The translations under genes and the position numbers were made by a program. From Morchella semilibera (Eukaryota; Ascomycota; Pezizomycetes; Pezizales; Morchellaceae): DNA of 64,000 nt. Positions 22,249 to 34,927 of the stretch are shown in pieces. The stretch spans positions 644,767 through 708,766 of the forward strand of contig CM018605.1 in the NCBI GenBank assembly GCA_009192285.1, given 5' to 3'. How positions within the stretch are numbered: the first letter of the stretch is position 1; each line of letters opens with the position of its first letter. The notes below the pieces were generated by a model. It did not search any database, was not told the DNA's origin, and worked only from the letters and a program-made list of their open reading frames with translations.

Positions 22249-24495
22249 TTTTTCCCAGGACTTCTGTAAGTTTAAAGATGGATCTGTAATTCTTTGATTT
22301 CTTTGTTTTCTTTGCGTTTGATGTTAGGAATTTTTGTTTGGAACTTTTTGCTTTTTTTGTGTATTTTGTCTCCCCGACACCCGTGCACGCTGTAACCCGT
22401 CAAGTCGGTAGATCACAGCCGTTAAAACGCAGAAGCGCGAATAAAAGGTTTCAGACACAAAGGTTTGACTAGCGAATTTCTGATTGGGAAAGGGTGGATC
22501 TCTTTTAGCAGATGTATTGTGTATCATGAATATTATATCAATTTCCTATCTAGTAACTCCGATACATGTATCCGGTAAACACACTAATAAAAAAAAACAA
22601 TTTGATCATTGACATACCAGAGCTCTTATCAATTTCCCACGTACTCCAATGACTGAAGTATAATGACTGAAGTACCGGTTAAAGCTACATGTATCTCTCT
22701 TAAAGTCACAATGATGTAGAAAGACTTTTTTTTATCACAGATAAGTACATTTCTTGTGCGTTTCTAAATTAGTTCCGGGTCCTCGTTTGGTCCTCATTAT
22801 TCCAAGCACTAAGTGCGTGTAGTATTGAGCAGTTATAGTTCCAGAGTGCCTCATAGCGGGTCAAATTCCGACTTATATCTACGGCCGTGCTTAAATACAT
22901 ACCGTCAGCTGCACCCAAAACCTCTCTAGCTAGATATACCACCTCCCAGCTAAATCCATAAAAAAGAAACATCCCACCCGATGCTCCAAAGGGCCAAAAC
23001 CCCATTTCCAGAGTATTCACCTTCCTCCTAGCCTATACTTGGTCACAGACATTTATCGTAAAATCTATTCAACAAACCATTGTGGTGCGTCAAGTAGCAG
23101 ACAGATACCAGCGCTCGTCTCCGAGAACTTAGCACCCTTTGGACAAGAACAGTAGATATAACTACTCTATTTTTCAGCTAGGGCGAGCAATAAACTCGTC
23201 GCAAGGGCAGAAGAAACTCAGGCTAGTAAAAATACATACCCTCCACCTACCGGATATCAATACTTTAGAAGGAACTCCTTAAACAGAGTTCATAGGCGGT
23301 AGGCCCACAAACTATAGAGATTCGATCTCTCCATACCGACCTTTCCTAGCAAACACGTACTGATCCGCCCCGACCGGGCGTCAAGTATGCCGCGCACCGC
23401 ACCGAGTGATACCTCATGAACATCAAAGATATCACGGGCAACTCGCGGTGCTTGGTGGTATTGGACCAGCCCTTGTATGATGACTCTAAAAATTTCGCAT
23501 CTGTCTTCATTGTTGTTGGAGAGACTTCTGGTGTCGGTCTGGGTCGGTCGTATGAATTTTTTCAAAGCCGTACATCGCCTCCCAAGCGGTATCGGAGCGG
23601 CCTGCAGAATCTACCCCTCACGCTCTGACACTCTCCCTGCACGATTTCCGGATGACCAGCAGTAAAAATCTGGTATAACGGTTTACGAGCATAGGCTGGG
23701 GTTATGATATTAGCTGGACCTGACCTGCGCATTTAGTAAGTGAAATCCTCTTGAAGGTCTCTAGTCTCTGCACATTGTGCCTGAACAGTTATATAGTGAA
23801 CCTAGCTTGTAGTGGATTTAGCAGGTGACCCCGGGCTTGGATTAGGCAGGGTTTTGATGGGTGTAGGTACGAATGGTCATCAGCAAGTCAATGTTTGTAC
23901 TTGATTAGAGAGGTTCCGCAACTCCACAGTAAGTTAGTACAGGAGACTCTTAATGCTACACGAAGTTAGTGAAGCATTAATACAGACTTAATTCATATAA
24001 ACAAACCACCTTATTAAGCCGCTCCCGCCAATATTCAAGTTATCACGCAACCCAGAGTACAGATTAAATCTGAGAAACCTCCGATTGCTTCGATTTCTTC
24101 TCAGCACTCTTGTAGATCGACCCTGTATAAAGTTAGTTGCATAACGTATGGCCACTACATGTACTTTAGTTCATACCTAGAGTACATGCCACTCGAGTAT
24201 CGGGTCAGTAGAGCGTAACAACACAAGCGTTCTACTCACTTACCCTCGACACCATAGTACATGTCAACCATAGAGTAGAGTACGGGTAGATCCTTGGCAA
24301 ACTTTATTTCCATCTATTTATTACCCCACTCCTTCCCCAGCCTACATACATGTATATACATAGTAAAACAACAATAAGTCTAGGATCCAGCAATTTAAAG
24401 CCTTTTTCCTCTATTTCCTTTTATTCCTTATCTTGGTATCTGGCGGAACGAAGGCTTTCTTTGATGCAGGTACCACATAAGCACAAGCTGAACTG
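22249..24495. other. Intergenic region, 2.2 kb
   Basis: No supported gene. Short open frames on the minus strand (22769-23020, 23290-23565) have protein-like composition but no ATG-plus-splice model could be built. A direct repeat ATGACTGAAGTA occurs twice near 22650-22675. TACATGTA octamers occur at about 22562, 22689, 24157 and 24350. A foldback element lies at 24182-24260 (separate entry). Confidence 0.5.
24182..24260. repeat. TA-flanked foldback element, copy A
   Basis: 79 bp, ends GTAC on both sides, imperfect inverted arms. Its core (AGCGTAACAACACAA then CGTTCTACTCACTTACC) is shared with a second copy at 47554-47639, so this is a dispersed family. Confidence 0.7.
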
Positions 24496-25409
24496 CTACA
24501 TCTCTCCACACTGAGTAATCACTACATCCGTTGTCGGCCGGTCTAATATCACCCTAACATTCTCTACCTTCCGAACTACGTCCATTCCTTCAATCACTTT
24601 TCCAAATGCAACATACTTCCCATCCAAGAACGGGGCTGGCTTGGAGGTTATGAAAAACTGACAACCGTTTGTGTTTGGTCCGGAGCTAGATGGTCTGTGT
24701 TAGTTTATTACACGGTTTGGGTGCTTGTTCTTATACGCACTTTGCCATAGCGAGAATCCCAGGAATATCATGTTTAACCTGAAACCCCTCATCCGCAAAT
24801 CGGTCCGAGCCGTAGATCGACGCGGCCCCGGAACCATCGTTGTTCAGAAAATCACCACCTTGGATCCTGCAGGTATAAGTTAGATGTCAGTGTAACATTC
24901 AAATAAAGGTTTGGTTATTAGAAATAATCTAATCATCAACGAGGCTGAGTCGAGTATGGTAGGGCATAGCTAGTAGATCGAGAACAAGGCCATAAATTTC
25001 ATAGCATAGCCCGCCTGCTCCAGCCCGCCGACCGTAACGTATGAGGAGAAAGTTTGTAAATCCATACATAAAGTCTTTAATCTACAATCGTTAGTTGAAT
25101 TATTGCGGCGGCTAGCGTAGTCTCCTCCTCCCTTTGGGTTTCCTTACCACACGGTGAAACTTGGAGCCTTTGTACCCCAGTGGTCTTCCCCCACGACCTT
25201 TTGTCTCTCCGGTACAGAATTGTCTGAAATTCTCTGCAGTCTTGGGAACGATATCTTGGAACAGCTCCATCTTGATCCTGCCCAGCGGCTCGTCTAGTAT
25301 TTGTCAGTTCGAACGCGCAGCGAAGAAGAGGGGTGAGAGGAAGCCTACTGCCAATAGCAATGTCAAAGAAGACAACAGAGTTTGATGATGTTGTTGATGT
25401 AGCTGCCAT
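24496..25409 (-). CDS. Cyclophilin H-type peptidyl-prolyl isomerase
   Basis: Peptidyl-prolyl cis-trans isomerase of the PPIH/Cyp3 branch; the human orthologue is a U4/U6.U5 snRNP component. ATG at 25409, stop at 24496-24498, five exons with GT-AG introns that all keep phase. The first exon is 25409-25349. The spliced product (about 180 residues) reads [20 protein letters not shown], then [20 protein letters not shown] and FCTGETKG, then [20 protein letters not shown]. The active-site stretch is [20 protein letters not shown], followed by [20 protein letters not shown] and a C-terminal ITQCGEM. All catalytic landmarks (FHRVI, QGGDF, QFFI) are present. The VRKVENV and CGEM ending favour PPIH over cyclophilin A. 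No signal or transit peptide. Confidence 0.92.
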
Positions 25410-27627
25410 CTTCGAGTGTTGGTAATTACTTGAACGTGGGAGTTCTTGAGCTGTAGATGAGGCTCCAACAACAGGGCATTCAACCACGTGATATGCATGA
25501 TTGGCTCGCGCAGACCTAATTGTTCGCTGCGCTCACCATCCACTGGCCGTAGATTAGATCTCGCTTCGCTCAAGACCGCACATCGATAACTACATGTATG
25601 GGCTCGCTTCGCTCACAATAGCAACTACACGCTTCGCTTATGTGATGCTATCCATCCATCACATCTAATCACTTAGCATAATACCTCTTCCAGTGGGTAG
25701 GGTAACTTCCCTGTGCCATAATAGGGCCTGTGCCAGGCATGATTGGCTACGTGCCAGAGCCCATAAATGCGCTTAGAGATGTATTTTCAATACTTAACAA
25801 ATTGCCCATGTGCCATGTGCCAGCTTTTGTCCATGTAGGTTTTCGATGTTAGGTGCCGATTCTGCCGATTCTTTTTTTTGGAGGGGGGAAAGTCTCACGT
25901 TTCTTCCCATGTTCTCTGCCTGCAAGTCAAACCCCCACAATCTTCGGCTTGCCGGCCAGGACCCATGCAACACCAGATAAATAGTGGTATGGAAGTCTCA
26001 CCACAACACTTATCATTGAATTCTGGACTACGTGTCGGTGCAGAAGCTGCTGGTGGTCTTGTGGTAATTTACTTACTAACTCTACATACTTGACTCGGAG
26101 GGCAAAGCTGAGTAGAGATAGCGTGCCATACAGGCATGTACTCTACCTTCTCGAAACAAAAACCCGAACAGAACTCTGGATCTTTCTCTTTTATGGTGGC
26201 TCTGGTGCAGAGTGTTTAGGGTACTACGAGGTTGCCAACCAATCGACAGTAGAGTATCGCCATTTGTGGGGCCTGCGCGGGGTTCATGTAGCTATTAAAA
26301 AGCAAATATTCTCGTGTGCTTTGCGTTCATTTGTAGTCTAGGAATAGACTTTCACTTCATGCTACAAATTTACCTTTTGAGCCTTGCTTTCGTTGGAGGA
26401 AGATGATTGGAAGACTGTTGAAGCAGTAATGGCTCGTGGAAGTAATACCTACATGGAACCTTTTAAACGACACATGGAATCCTTTACTTCTCACAGAGTC
26501 TGGAGACAGTCTTTCTACTGATACCTACTCGAGACATCAAGATCTAAAGAAGCACTCAAATTGGGTATTTGTGGCTGAAAACAGTTCAAATACCAGGCCA
26601 GACAAAGATGCAAGCACAACCTTGCAGCTGACCCGACCTTGCACCCTTGTTGTGACATGTGGTTGGTTAGAGGGATCGTGGCTTAACCGCTCTTGGATTA
26701 GGTGATGTGTGCATTACTCTGGGGAGCCACCAACCCTTCTCATTCAAAAGTGATCGCTTGCCTTGGCCCGGGCTCAATGCCCAGTATTAAACAAGGTGAC
26801 AAGGGGGAACTCTAAAGTAGAGAGATACATGTATCCACCCCACACCTTTCAATCTAACCCATGAAGTCTGGAGTGTAAAAAAAAAAAGAGGAGTGGAAGA
26901 CGTAATGAGAGCAATATAGAGGTTCACCTCCCTCCGTCTTATGTAGACCCACCTCCACAAGCCCGCCAGCAGCGATAACATCCATCTGACTGCATCTTTC
27001 ATTTTCTCCCGAGCAGGTAGACGCGATTTTGGGTCCTAACATAGCCCATTGCTGCTGCTGCAACCATACATAGTCGCGTCGGGTATTTGCCTCTGCCTCT
27101 TCTTCTACTGCTGGCTGTTTCCAACTAGCAATAGGTCCTCATCTTCTTCTACATTCGGCGGCTGGGAAGGGCTGAATCCATCTATTCACCACCACACAGC
27201 AACCTGAAGTAGAAACCTCGTTCCATCTAGAGATATATTCACCACCCACGAGTCACCACCCTTTGTTGTTTTTGGTACCCTGCCTACCTCTACTCCGATC
27301 TCCTCAAAAGAAAATTATCACACCACAGACACCTACTTAGTCATCTTTCTTTCTATTTTGTTTATTGGGGGGGGTTTCTTTTCTTTTTTTTTTGATCCCT
27401 TTGAAATAGGTTGCTGGCGCCCACAAAAAGGTTTTGTTTTCTCGTCTTTTCTCTCCCTTTAATCACCTAATCACATAAGTCACCACTACGCTACAACACC
27501 TGTCGGTTGCACTTTGGCACATTAACTTCATATGGGATTCTAAAACGCCTAAAACGACCCAACTCCCCCCCCCCCCAACCGCCTTCCTCTCATAAGATTC
27601 TGATCGCTCCCTAACAACCACGATACG
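25410..27627. other. Intergenic region, 2.2 kb
   Basis: No supported gene. Several copies of CGCTTCGCT lie between 25560 and 25640. TACATGTA occurs near 25595 and 26825. The last 300 bp before the RING gene are pyrimidine-rich, with a C13-14 run near 27565, and probably form its promoter and leader. Confidence 0.5.
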
Positions 27628-29050
27628 ATGTCGTCGACAAGTTCGTTAACGAGTAATTTCATGGGCACCATTACATCTGCCCTCACAACCCCAACTACTA
27701 CACCAACGCCCATTAACTCCGGTGGTGGTGGCGGTGGCGGCGGCGGAGGCGGCGGACCTACAAATTCACCCTTACTCTTCTTTGTTGCTCTAGGGTTTGG
27801 GGTAGTATTTACAAATCTTTGGTAGGTTTTCTGTTTCTGCGGGTGCGGCGCGCCACGGCCAACCAAAAGTTTGTGAATCTAGGATCATCGTCGGCGTCAA
27901 ATACTGTTTCCGCTACAATGCCCGCCAACGTGCCCGCGCAAATGGTGAAGAAGAACCTGTCGACCTACAAACTATGCCCCGGCCGCATCGACGACGGAGG
28001 GAAAAGAAACTCATGACGACTGATGAGGTTAATGAACGGTTTCCATCACTTAAATACAAAACTTGGCGTGCGCATAGGGAACGTATGGGGCTTCCGTCAG
28101 AGGGAGGCATTAAAACAGCTCCGAACAGCAGGCCTGCAAGTGTGAAGAAAACCGAGGCCGCCATATCCCCAGCTGAAGATACTCCAACTCAGTCCACGAA
28201 CACAAGCCCTGCGCTTCTCAAGGAAGTACTGGCCTCCGCGGAAGCAGTTCCTCCTACCCCCCCAGCATTAATAAAAGAACAGTCCGCAGGTAGTTCTGTT
28301 CTACCCAACGCAGACACAGTGACAGAAGACGAAAGTAAACGCTTGTCCGAGATTTCTGACGTTGACCCGAAACATAATCCCGACGACATTGAGGAAGATG
28401 AAGATCACCATGTCAATCCCGAGCTCCTTAATAATGTTGGTGATGCTTGTGCAATCTGCTTAGACACAATCGACGACGATGACGAAATTCGTGGACTCAC
28501 CTGCGGCCACGCTTTCCATGCTCAGTGTATTGATCCTTGGCTTACCAGTCGTCGGGCATGCTGCCCGTTGTGTAAAGCAGACTATTACACTCCAAAGCCT
28601 AGACCGGAGGGTGAATCTAACGATGATTCACGAAGATCAAGGAGACAACATACTGAGAGGGAACCGGTAGCAGCTCCACCAGACGCATTTATAGGGCCAC
28701 CATTTCACAGGCGAATGTTATTCAGCCCAGGGAGGTTTATGGTGCCATATTATGGGAGTGAAGGACGAGCAAGTCGGCATAGCAATATTAATAGCGATGA
28801 CCGCAGTACCTCAGTTCTTTCACCTTCATCTGCCCAGAACAGGCAGGGGGAAGGTGTAAATAGAAGGAGTCGGTGGTTAAGGAATCCATTTGGAGGTGTT
28901 TCTTTACCATCAGTTAACAGAGGTCGGGACGAACCGACGCCGAGAGACTTGGAAGCTGGTGGGATAGTAGTTCCAAGTAGGACAGTCACTCCAAGCGTGC
29001 AAGGAGCCACACCCACAACTACACCAGCACCTTTGCCGGAGGCACATTGA
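27628..29050 (+). CDS. Membrane-anchored RING-H2 ubiquitin ligase
   Basis: Probable E3 ubiquitin ligase. Exons 27628-27821 and 27883-29050 (GTAGGT...AATCTAG, phase 2) give 453 residues. The N-terminus is Ser/Thr-rich with a run of 12 glycines, followed by one TM built across the splice (SPLLFFVALGFGVVFTNLW then IIVGVKYCFRYNA). A basic segment, an acidic linker and a canonical RING-H2 (about residues 254-295) follow: CAICLDTI, LTCGHAFHAQCIDPWL, CCPLC. Spacing is C-x2-C, C-x-H-x2-H-x2-C, C-x2-C. A Ser/Arg-rich C-terminal tail closes the protein. This one-TM plus RING-H2 arrangement resembles fungal Golgi/endosomal or vacuolar ligases; the substrate is unknown. The poly-Gly tract (GGT/GGC repeats) is a likely length-variable site. 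Confidence 0.85.
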
Positions 29051-30381
29051 TCAAAACTTAAGTGCCACATTTTTAATGAGGGATGATACACCGTCCTTTT
29101 TTTTTCCTGCGAGGTGTTGGAGTTCATTTTATATTTTATATTTCCTTTGACCCTTTTGATTCTGTTTCTGTTTGGTTGTACAGGGCGCTGTCTTCTCTTT
29201 CCATTCATCTCTCCATTCCATTCTCTTTTTCGAGGGTGTTTATCTCCCCACTTGGGAGGCCCAGATTATGCAGCATACCAGTAGTGTCCTGCCCATTACC
29301 TTGGTTCGGTTCAGTCCGGGGCTTATTAATAGCATTTTTGCTACTGTAGGCTTGACGTTTCCTCCTGGCCCCAAGGTTTCGATGAAGCCAAAACCTTTGG
29401 GTGATATATATATAGGGAAGGGGCAGTACCTCCTAACTACAAAGCCTGACTTTCGATATCACATTTCTTTATACTACCTTTCTACCTATTTCCTTTTTTT
29501 TCGGGCACTTCTTTTTAACACACAGTAGGGAAGGGTGAATTGCTAGGTGTTTGGTCTCGAATTTGAATTTCTTTCTTTCTCTTAAGGGAGGTGTATGGTT
29601 TGTTCTGGGCGTGTTCAAGGTCACCTGAAGTATCTTGCGATTTCCCCCGTCTCTTCCGGGAACTTATACTATTTGATTTCTGATGGATAGTCTTATGTAT
29701 ATCTTAACTGGCAGATAAAAGACAGGGAAAGGTTTATATGTTTGGGCGTTCAAATTTGTGTCCTCGATCATACTTAATAAGGCTCAACCATAAAGCGTGG
29801 TTAAAAGTCATGAGATATCACCCGCGCCGCTGCTGATGTAAATTGCTATGTCTAGAGCACTGTAATATAACCTACATGTAGATATATATTTACGTGTATT
29901 GTATATCTTTTATCCTCGCTGACTGATAATTTATTCATAACCCTAACCCCAGAGACGTACAAATTTATGAGAATAGCAACAGTTTAAACAAGGCTGCATC
30001 AGTCTAGAGTATTAATGTGCGCATTTCTCTCCATTGCCGCAATCTTGACAGGCACGTGTATCATGAACCTGTTCTTGGCCCCATCACCGTTCCTGAAACA
30101 AAACAAACTCAAACGGTTTGTGTAGTAGCATGTGCGGTTGTGGTACAAATATGCATGCAAACAGGGGAGATATCCAGTGCATTCTGTAAGCTTCCAGACC
30201 GCACCACAACGGAAGTAGCCCAACAACCCCATCTACCGGTCGAGTTTAAAATCCGGACGATGTCATAAGTAAGGATTGCTCATCCTCAACTCTACCTACC
30301 TACCTCAAGTTGTGCCTACCTACCTGCGCAAGTTCCTCCCTAATTGCAAGAAGAATCCCGAATGCCATAGCACGCACGACA
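29051..30381. other. Intergenic region, 1.3 kb
   Basis: RING gene 3' flank and upstream region of the next gene. It holds a telomere-like AACCCTAACCCC near 29939 and a TACATGTA at about 29873. No gene recognised. Confidence 0.5.
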
Positions 30382-31098
30382 ATGGACTGGATCGCAAACC
30401 CATACACAGGGCGGAAACGGCGCTCTGGCGACGACAACGACTTCCAGGCTGAACAGCCGCTCTCCAAGAAGCTTGCGATGCTCAGCATCCACCTCGAGGA
30501 GAAGCATCGCAACAACCAGACTCGAGGTACTATTACCACTACTGCCACTGGCTATATTATCTACCCCGATGGCACGCTAAGCATATCGGACGATGTAACA
30601 GAGCAGTTACACAAGGCTGTCCCCATCGCCGCCCCGACGTCTACCCGCACGCCTCAGAATGAATACTACGACGATGGTATGGAAGTTGATAATGACAATT
30701 CAAACGTGGTGTTTATAAACAACCTTGACGATGAGCTCTCGAGCGACGAGGATGAGGATACGAAGGGAATCGTGTTCCTACCAGATATTGAGAAGAAGCT
30801 GACAAGGGTACCATATGATATTGCACGGGGAAGTAATGGCGGCGGCGACATGTGCCAGCCGCAACAGGCTGGGACGAGTACGGCGCTAGTACTGTATACA
30901 GTTCCGTCATCACTGACGGTGTCGGCGGAACAGGATGGAGTGAGAAGAGCTATCATTGAAGCTCGGGAAAGAATACGGAAAAGGCAGGCTGAAGAAGCGA
31001 GGTTACAAGAAGAGACAAACATGAATAGAGATAGCGGGGTGATAGATAATGGGGCGTGTGCGGATGAGAGGGACCCTGACGCAATGGATATCGAGTAA
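30382..31098 (+). CDS. Conserved fungal protein of unknown function, acidic/coiled
   Basis: Single-exon gene; the in-frame ATG at 30382 gives MDWIANPYTGRKRRSGDDND (238 residues). The open frame extends upstream only through non-ATG codons. Visible blocks: VVFINNLDDELSSDEDEDTK, GIVFLPDIEKKLTRVP, TALVLYTVPSSLTVSAEQDG and VRRAIIEARERIRKRQAEEA, ending DPDAMDIE. The order 'NLD.ELSSDE..., FLPDIEK, LVLY.VP.SLSVP.EQD.VR.AIIEAR' recurs in hypothetical proteins of filamentous ascomycetes as I remember them. No catalytic domain is apparent. The charge pattern suggests a nuclear or cytosolic regulator, which is inference only. Confidence 0.72.
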   Translation: MDWIANPYTGRKRRSGDDNDFQAEQPLSKKLAMLSIHLEEKHRNNQTRGTITTTATGYIIYPDGTLSISDDVTEQLHKAVPIAAPTSTRTPQNEYYDDGMEVDNDNSNVVFINNLDDELSSDEDEDTKGIVFLPDIEKKLTRVPYDIARGSNGGGDMCQPQQAGTSTALVLYTVPSSLTVSAEQDGVRRAIIEARERIRKRQAEEARLQEETNMNRDSGVIDNGACADERDPDAMDIE

Positions 31099-31897
31099 GG
31101 AAGCCTTGAGGGCTCTCCTATTCAATGGCCATTTAAAGAAAGTTATCTTTATTTCTATTGGCTCTTTTCTTTATTCCTTTTGTATTTTCCTTTTTCTTTT
31201 CTAATGGCGTTTTATCATGGTGTCTGGATTTCTGTTTTCCTACTGCTGATAGTCTACACAAACTCTTCCCTTTTTTCTCCTTCTCTTTGGTTATTGTAAT
31301 GTATGTAATAGTTCGAGTGATTTTATTGGATTGTGTTGATTGATTTGTAGAGCAGGAAATAAGAGGGATACCTCGGGTGAGCTGCCAAACATGAGAAAAG
31401 AAATGTACGAGGTCAAAAAGCGACAGAAAAAGCGAACCACTACAGATATCCATCCTCGGGAAACGATAATGCATACCTTTTTTTTTTCTATTCCCTACTT
31501 TACTCCATTGAGAAATCCAGTCCCGGCAAGATAAGTAGGTCAGTTAAATACCAAAGAAAGAAAAGCAAAAAGCAATGAGAGGCAAGAAAGGAAGTTCCAG
31601 CTAGTCCATGTGCGCTGAAGGAAGAAGAAAAGAAAGAAACCGAAATCAAAACCAAGATGGAATATAAAATAAACAATAAAAAAAGCCAGTAAAAAAACTA
31701 ACACCGCCTCCAGACCCACCATTCCACTCCGAAATGATATCCAATGCACCAAATAGATGTAACCAAACAACCCCCCACCCCCACCCCCACCCCCACCCCA
31801 TCCCTAATTCCTGATACTGTTTCGTATATTATTCTCTCCAGTACCAGGTGAAGTTTCAACTCCCCCAAGCTAACTATCACCTGAACACACCTTCGTC
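31099..31897. other. Convergent intergenic region with C-rich repeat
   Basis: 3' flanks of the preceding plus-strand gene and of the RCR-like minus-strand gene. Contains the (CCCCCA)n tract at 31771-31799. No gene seen. Confidence 0.5.
31771..31799. repeat. (CCCCCA)n tract, G-rich on minus strand
   Basis: About five C5-6 blocks separated by single A. On the transcribed minus strand of the RCR-like gene this lies just past the stop, so the 3' UTR would carry G5T repeats able to form a G-quadruplex. Confidence 0.8.
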
Positions 31898-32751
31898 TTA
31901 TTGCGTGCGTTGACCATGATATCCAGGAGCTCCCACCGGCGGGGGATAAGTTGGCCCTCCGCTGCTCCCTTCACCGGCACTGCTGTTGTAATATGGATTC
32001 TGGTTCTGAATCTGGTGCGCGGGGTGTTGAGAGGGATCAACTTTTGAGGCGCCGATTGGTGGACCGCCGGTGTAGACTGGGGGCTGGGCGTAGTTGGGGT
32101 TGTAAGCTGCAGGCAAGTAAGCAATATTAGTTAGCTTCACCTTCAACCACTCACTGCAACTGCAACCACTATAACGACCACTGCACCACAACATCCACTA
32201 CCCCTCTAATTTCAACCCCACACAAATCATACCTGGTGGCGGAACAGCGTGCATGGAGTAGTCGGTCTCTTGCTGTTGATGCTGATAAAAGCTGAATTGT
32301 TGTTCTGGCTGTTGGAGTTGTGGCTCCCATTGTGCTCTGCGGCGACGGGCTACCAGCCACTATTCACGACATAGGCGTTAGTATAGTTCGTGCGGATAAA
32401 TGCGCGAGCTGGAGACGCGGGGGGGGGGGGGGGTACTCGGTGGTAAGGCAGTGGTGCGTTCCCGGCTCTCATTCTCCGGTCGGCGTGAAGCCACATCCCC
32501 ATGATTACCAGGAAGGCGAGGATCAGGATACCAAACAAGACACCGTATTTGATATTTCGTGCCTCCTATAAATGAGGATTTATACACTATGATCAGTATA
32601 ATGTATATCGAGATCCAATCGGAGAAGGTAGGGGGGGGGGGGAACGTACATCACTCCAATACCAATTACTGCCAGGCCAATTATCGCCGTCATCCCATTC
32701 ATCAGCACGCTTCGAGAGTTGCGGTCGTGGTAGAGTGAGTAGGATGGCCAT
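31898..32751 (-). CDS. RCR-like single-TM, PY/Pro-rich membrane protein
   Basis: Fungal single-TM protein of the type related to RCR (Congo-red resistance) or annotated as 'ubiquitin ligase Sel1/Ubx2-like'. Four exons: 32751-32650, 32565-32437, 32359-32233 and 32106-31898 (188 residues). The N-terminal extracellular part ends ADEWDDGDNWPGSNWYWSD. The TM is KYGVLFGILILAFLVIMGMW, then a cytosolic basic stretch with PLPYHR|WLVARRRRAQW across a splice. The tail is Gln-rich, with PPPAYNPNYAQPPVYTGGPP and SKVDPSQ. PPPAY is a PY-type motif that could bind WW domains of Rsp5-like ligases. Introns 1 and 2 start GTACGTTCCC... and GTACCCC... with C12-C15 runs; intron 2 has a perfect TACTAAC branch site. 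Confidence 0.8.
32419..32433 (-). repeat. C15 tract inside 5' end of RCR-like intron 2
   Basis: On the coding strand the intron starts GTA and runs directly into 15 C; the branch site TACTAAC lies downstream. Confidence 0.85.
32631..32642 (-). repeat. C12 tract inside 5' end of RCR-like intron 1
   Basis: On the coding (minus) strand the intron starts GTACGTT and is followed at once by 12 C. Confidence 0.85.
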
Positions 32752-34927
32752 CGCGAATATGAGAATCTAGGAAACGGGCAGACGAATCAAACTGAAGCGA
32801 GGGACTTAAAGGAGAGGAATAAAGAAAGAAAAGAAAACCAAGAAAAAAAATCAAGAAACAAACGATAGAAAATGTTAAAGGAGAAGAAGAGGCACGGTGA
32901 GTGATCGGATATCGATTCGATTGTAAACTAGTTTCGAAAGAGAAAGGGAAAAAAAGAAAAGAAACACAACACTACATGTATGTAATGACAAAGACGACAG
33001 AAACAACGGGCAAGGAAATAATGTCAGCAAAGTTAAGTTGCCCTGATGCGGTTCTACAGCAGATGTTCAAAGTGTGAAAGTGACACTCGGCGATTAGGGA
33101 AAATGGGGGGATTGTGGCTTGGGGCAGGCAGCTTGGGTATCATCTCTTCTTCTCTCTCTTAGAACTTATTTAAAGATTATGGCTACCCGGGAGTCCCTGT
33201 CATGTATTTACCAGGGGGGCTCTGCTTCCTTGATCCAAAGCGGAAATCTCTACGTATACTCGATGATCACTAACTTGGGAAAGCCTGGGCCATTCGAACT
33301 GGCCAAGAATACATACTACGGCGGTAGAATCTATGATCTGATATGCATGTACATTGTACTTACTTATGTAGTAGTACAACATAATTTAACTTTAAGGTGC
33401 CCCTATCTAGACTTAATGCCAAGTCTTGAAACCTACATGAGAGACCTGGCCACGCGTCTCAGCCTCCTTCTCATATTGTCGATCAAAACCTCTATTTGCT
33501 AAGCCAATGGTCGACGAAACAACTGTATGTTTGTAACAGGTGTAAACATCTACCGTCCGCCGTAAAATTCTGACCCTCAGAAAAAAAGCAAATCTGGTGT
33601 GGCTTTACTAACACTAACAGGTCTTTTTATCGTTTAATTCCTCCATTATAGGGAGTCAGCACGGCATTGAATAAGTAATTCGGAGGAAACCGTCTCATGC
33701 GGAAACGGTACCTTTCGTGTTTCGAGTTGTGTGCATCTGTCCAAAATCTGAGAATGGGAAACCGGTGAATGAAGCCCTTTAACCGATTACGTTAAGTTTG
33801 TCCTAGAAGCCTATCTAGCCCCAATCAGGGGGTTTGTGCACCGGGGTTTTGGGATGGGTATGCTGTGCAACAAGGAGAATAGTTTTTTTTTTTTATGCGC
33901 GGGCCTGGAAACTAACCCGCATTGTGACTATTCCTACAAAATATAAAACTTCGAGTGCACTATCGATATATATCATGATAAGGAGGGCCTCCGCCCATTC
34001 CCTAGGCAGATACAAGCATTATTAAGACAGAGGAACGCACTTAACTACAATTTACACCCCCAGAGTATATTAGAAAATGTACATCATAGTTAGCGTTTAG
34101 GGTCGCGGAGGAGGTACTTGGCCTTGGGTGGATGGATCTCTCGAGTTCGCTACATCCCCTTTTCAGCTATTTCTATCCCTCTGTGGTAGCTAGCGCTAGC
34201 TTTTATTGGATCTATTCTTACTATCACGTAAAAACAAAAACAGTTACTATATTAATTGCGTGCAAGCAGTCCATGTCGCAAATTCGAGAGTTCCACCTGC
34301 CCAAGGGAGTGTAGTGTATGATTGCCATTCGTGATGTGATAATAACTTCCTTGCCTTTTCTCGCGCGGGACATCGATAATTAGTGTTTTTGTTTTTGCCC
34401 GGGGACGCTTTTTCCGTATATCTACATGAGCATGTGCCAGTATAAGGACCTCCTTTACACACATATTGGGCTTCTAATCACCATTACATGTATGCGCCTG
34501 AGTACATGTACTGTACATGTATGTTGTATGTACAAGTATACATGTGCTCGAAGCATACATGTAGATATGTAGAATCGAGCGCGAGAAGCCCCGAGTGATG
34601 CCCCATGACCAATAGCTCTAACAGTAGTGTGTGCTTCATAAGAAATCACTCGCGAATGTATCAGAGCTACTGTTATTATTATTTATTTATTTATACTGTT
34701 AAAATTTCTGGGTCGTGTTTTCATTTTTCTAGTTGATTTTATATTATGTTATGTACCTAGGTCGATTTTGTCCTGTTTTCATACAAGGTCTACAGGAAGA
34801 AGGTACATGTATTTATGGTCACACATGTGATATGTACTTTGAGGAACTGATCTAGCGGTAGATGAAGGGGCTTCCGTACTCTCTAAAAGCCGAAGTCTAC
34901 TATATGTTCAATTAGAAATGAAAACGA
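32752..34927. other. Intergenic region, 2.2 kb
   Basis: First 400 bp: purine-rich on plus, i.e. a CT-rich upstream leader of the RCR-like gene. The rest holds no recognised gene. It contains a dense TACATGTA cluster (four copies between 34485 and 34565, others at about 32973 and 34805) and a small palindrome GCTAGCGCTAGC near 34188. Confidence 0.5.

Noticed and set aside
23300-23360. tRNA-like T-arm (GAGATTCGATCTCTC)
   Set aside because: No matching acceptor stem, D-arm or anticodon arm at the right spacing.
22769-23565. Minus-strand frames that look faintly like transporter or NLR fragments
   Set aside because: No start codon plus splice model and no clear motif; the resemblance is too weak to name.
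25555-25640. CRISPR-like spaced repeat CGCTTCGCT
   Set aside because: Spacing is irregular, units are 9-13 bp and the genome is eukaryotic.
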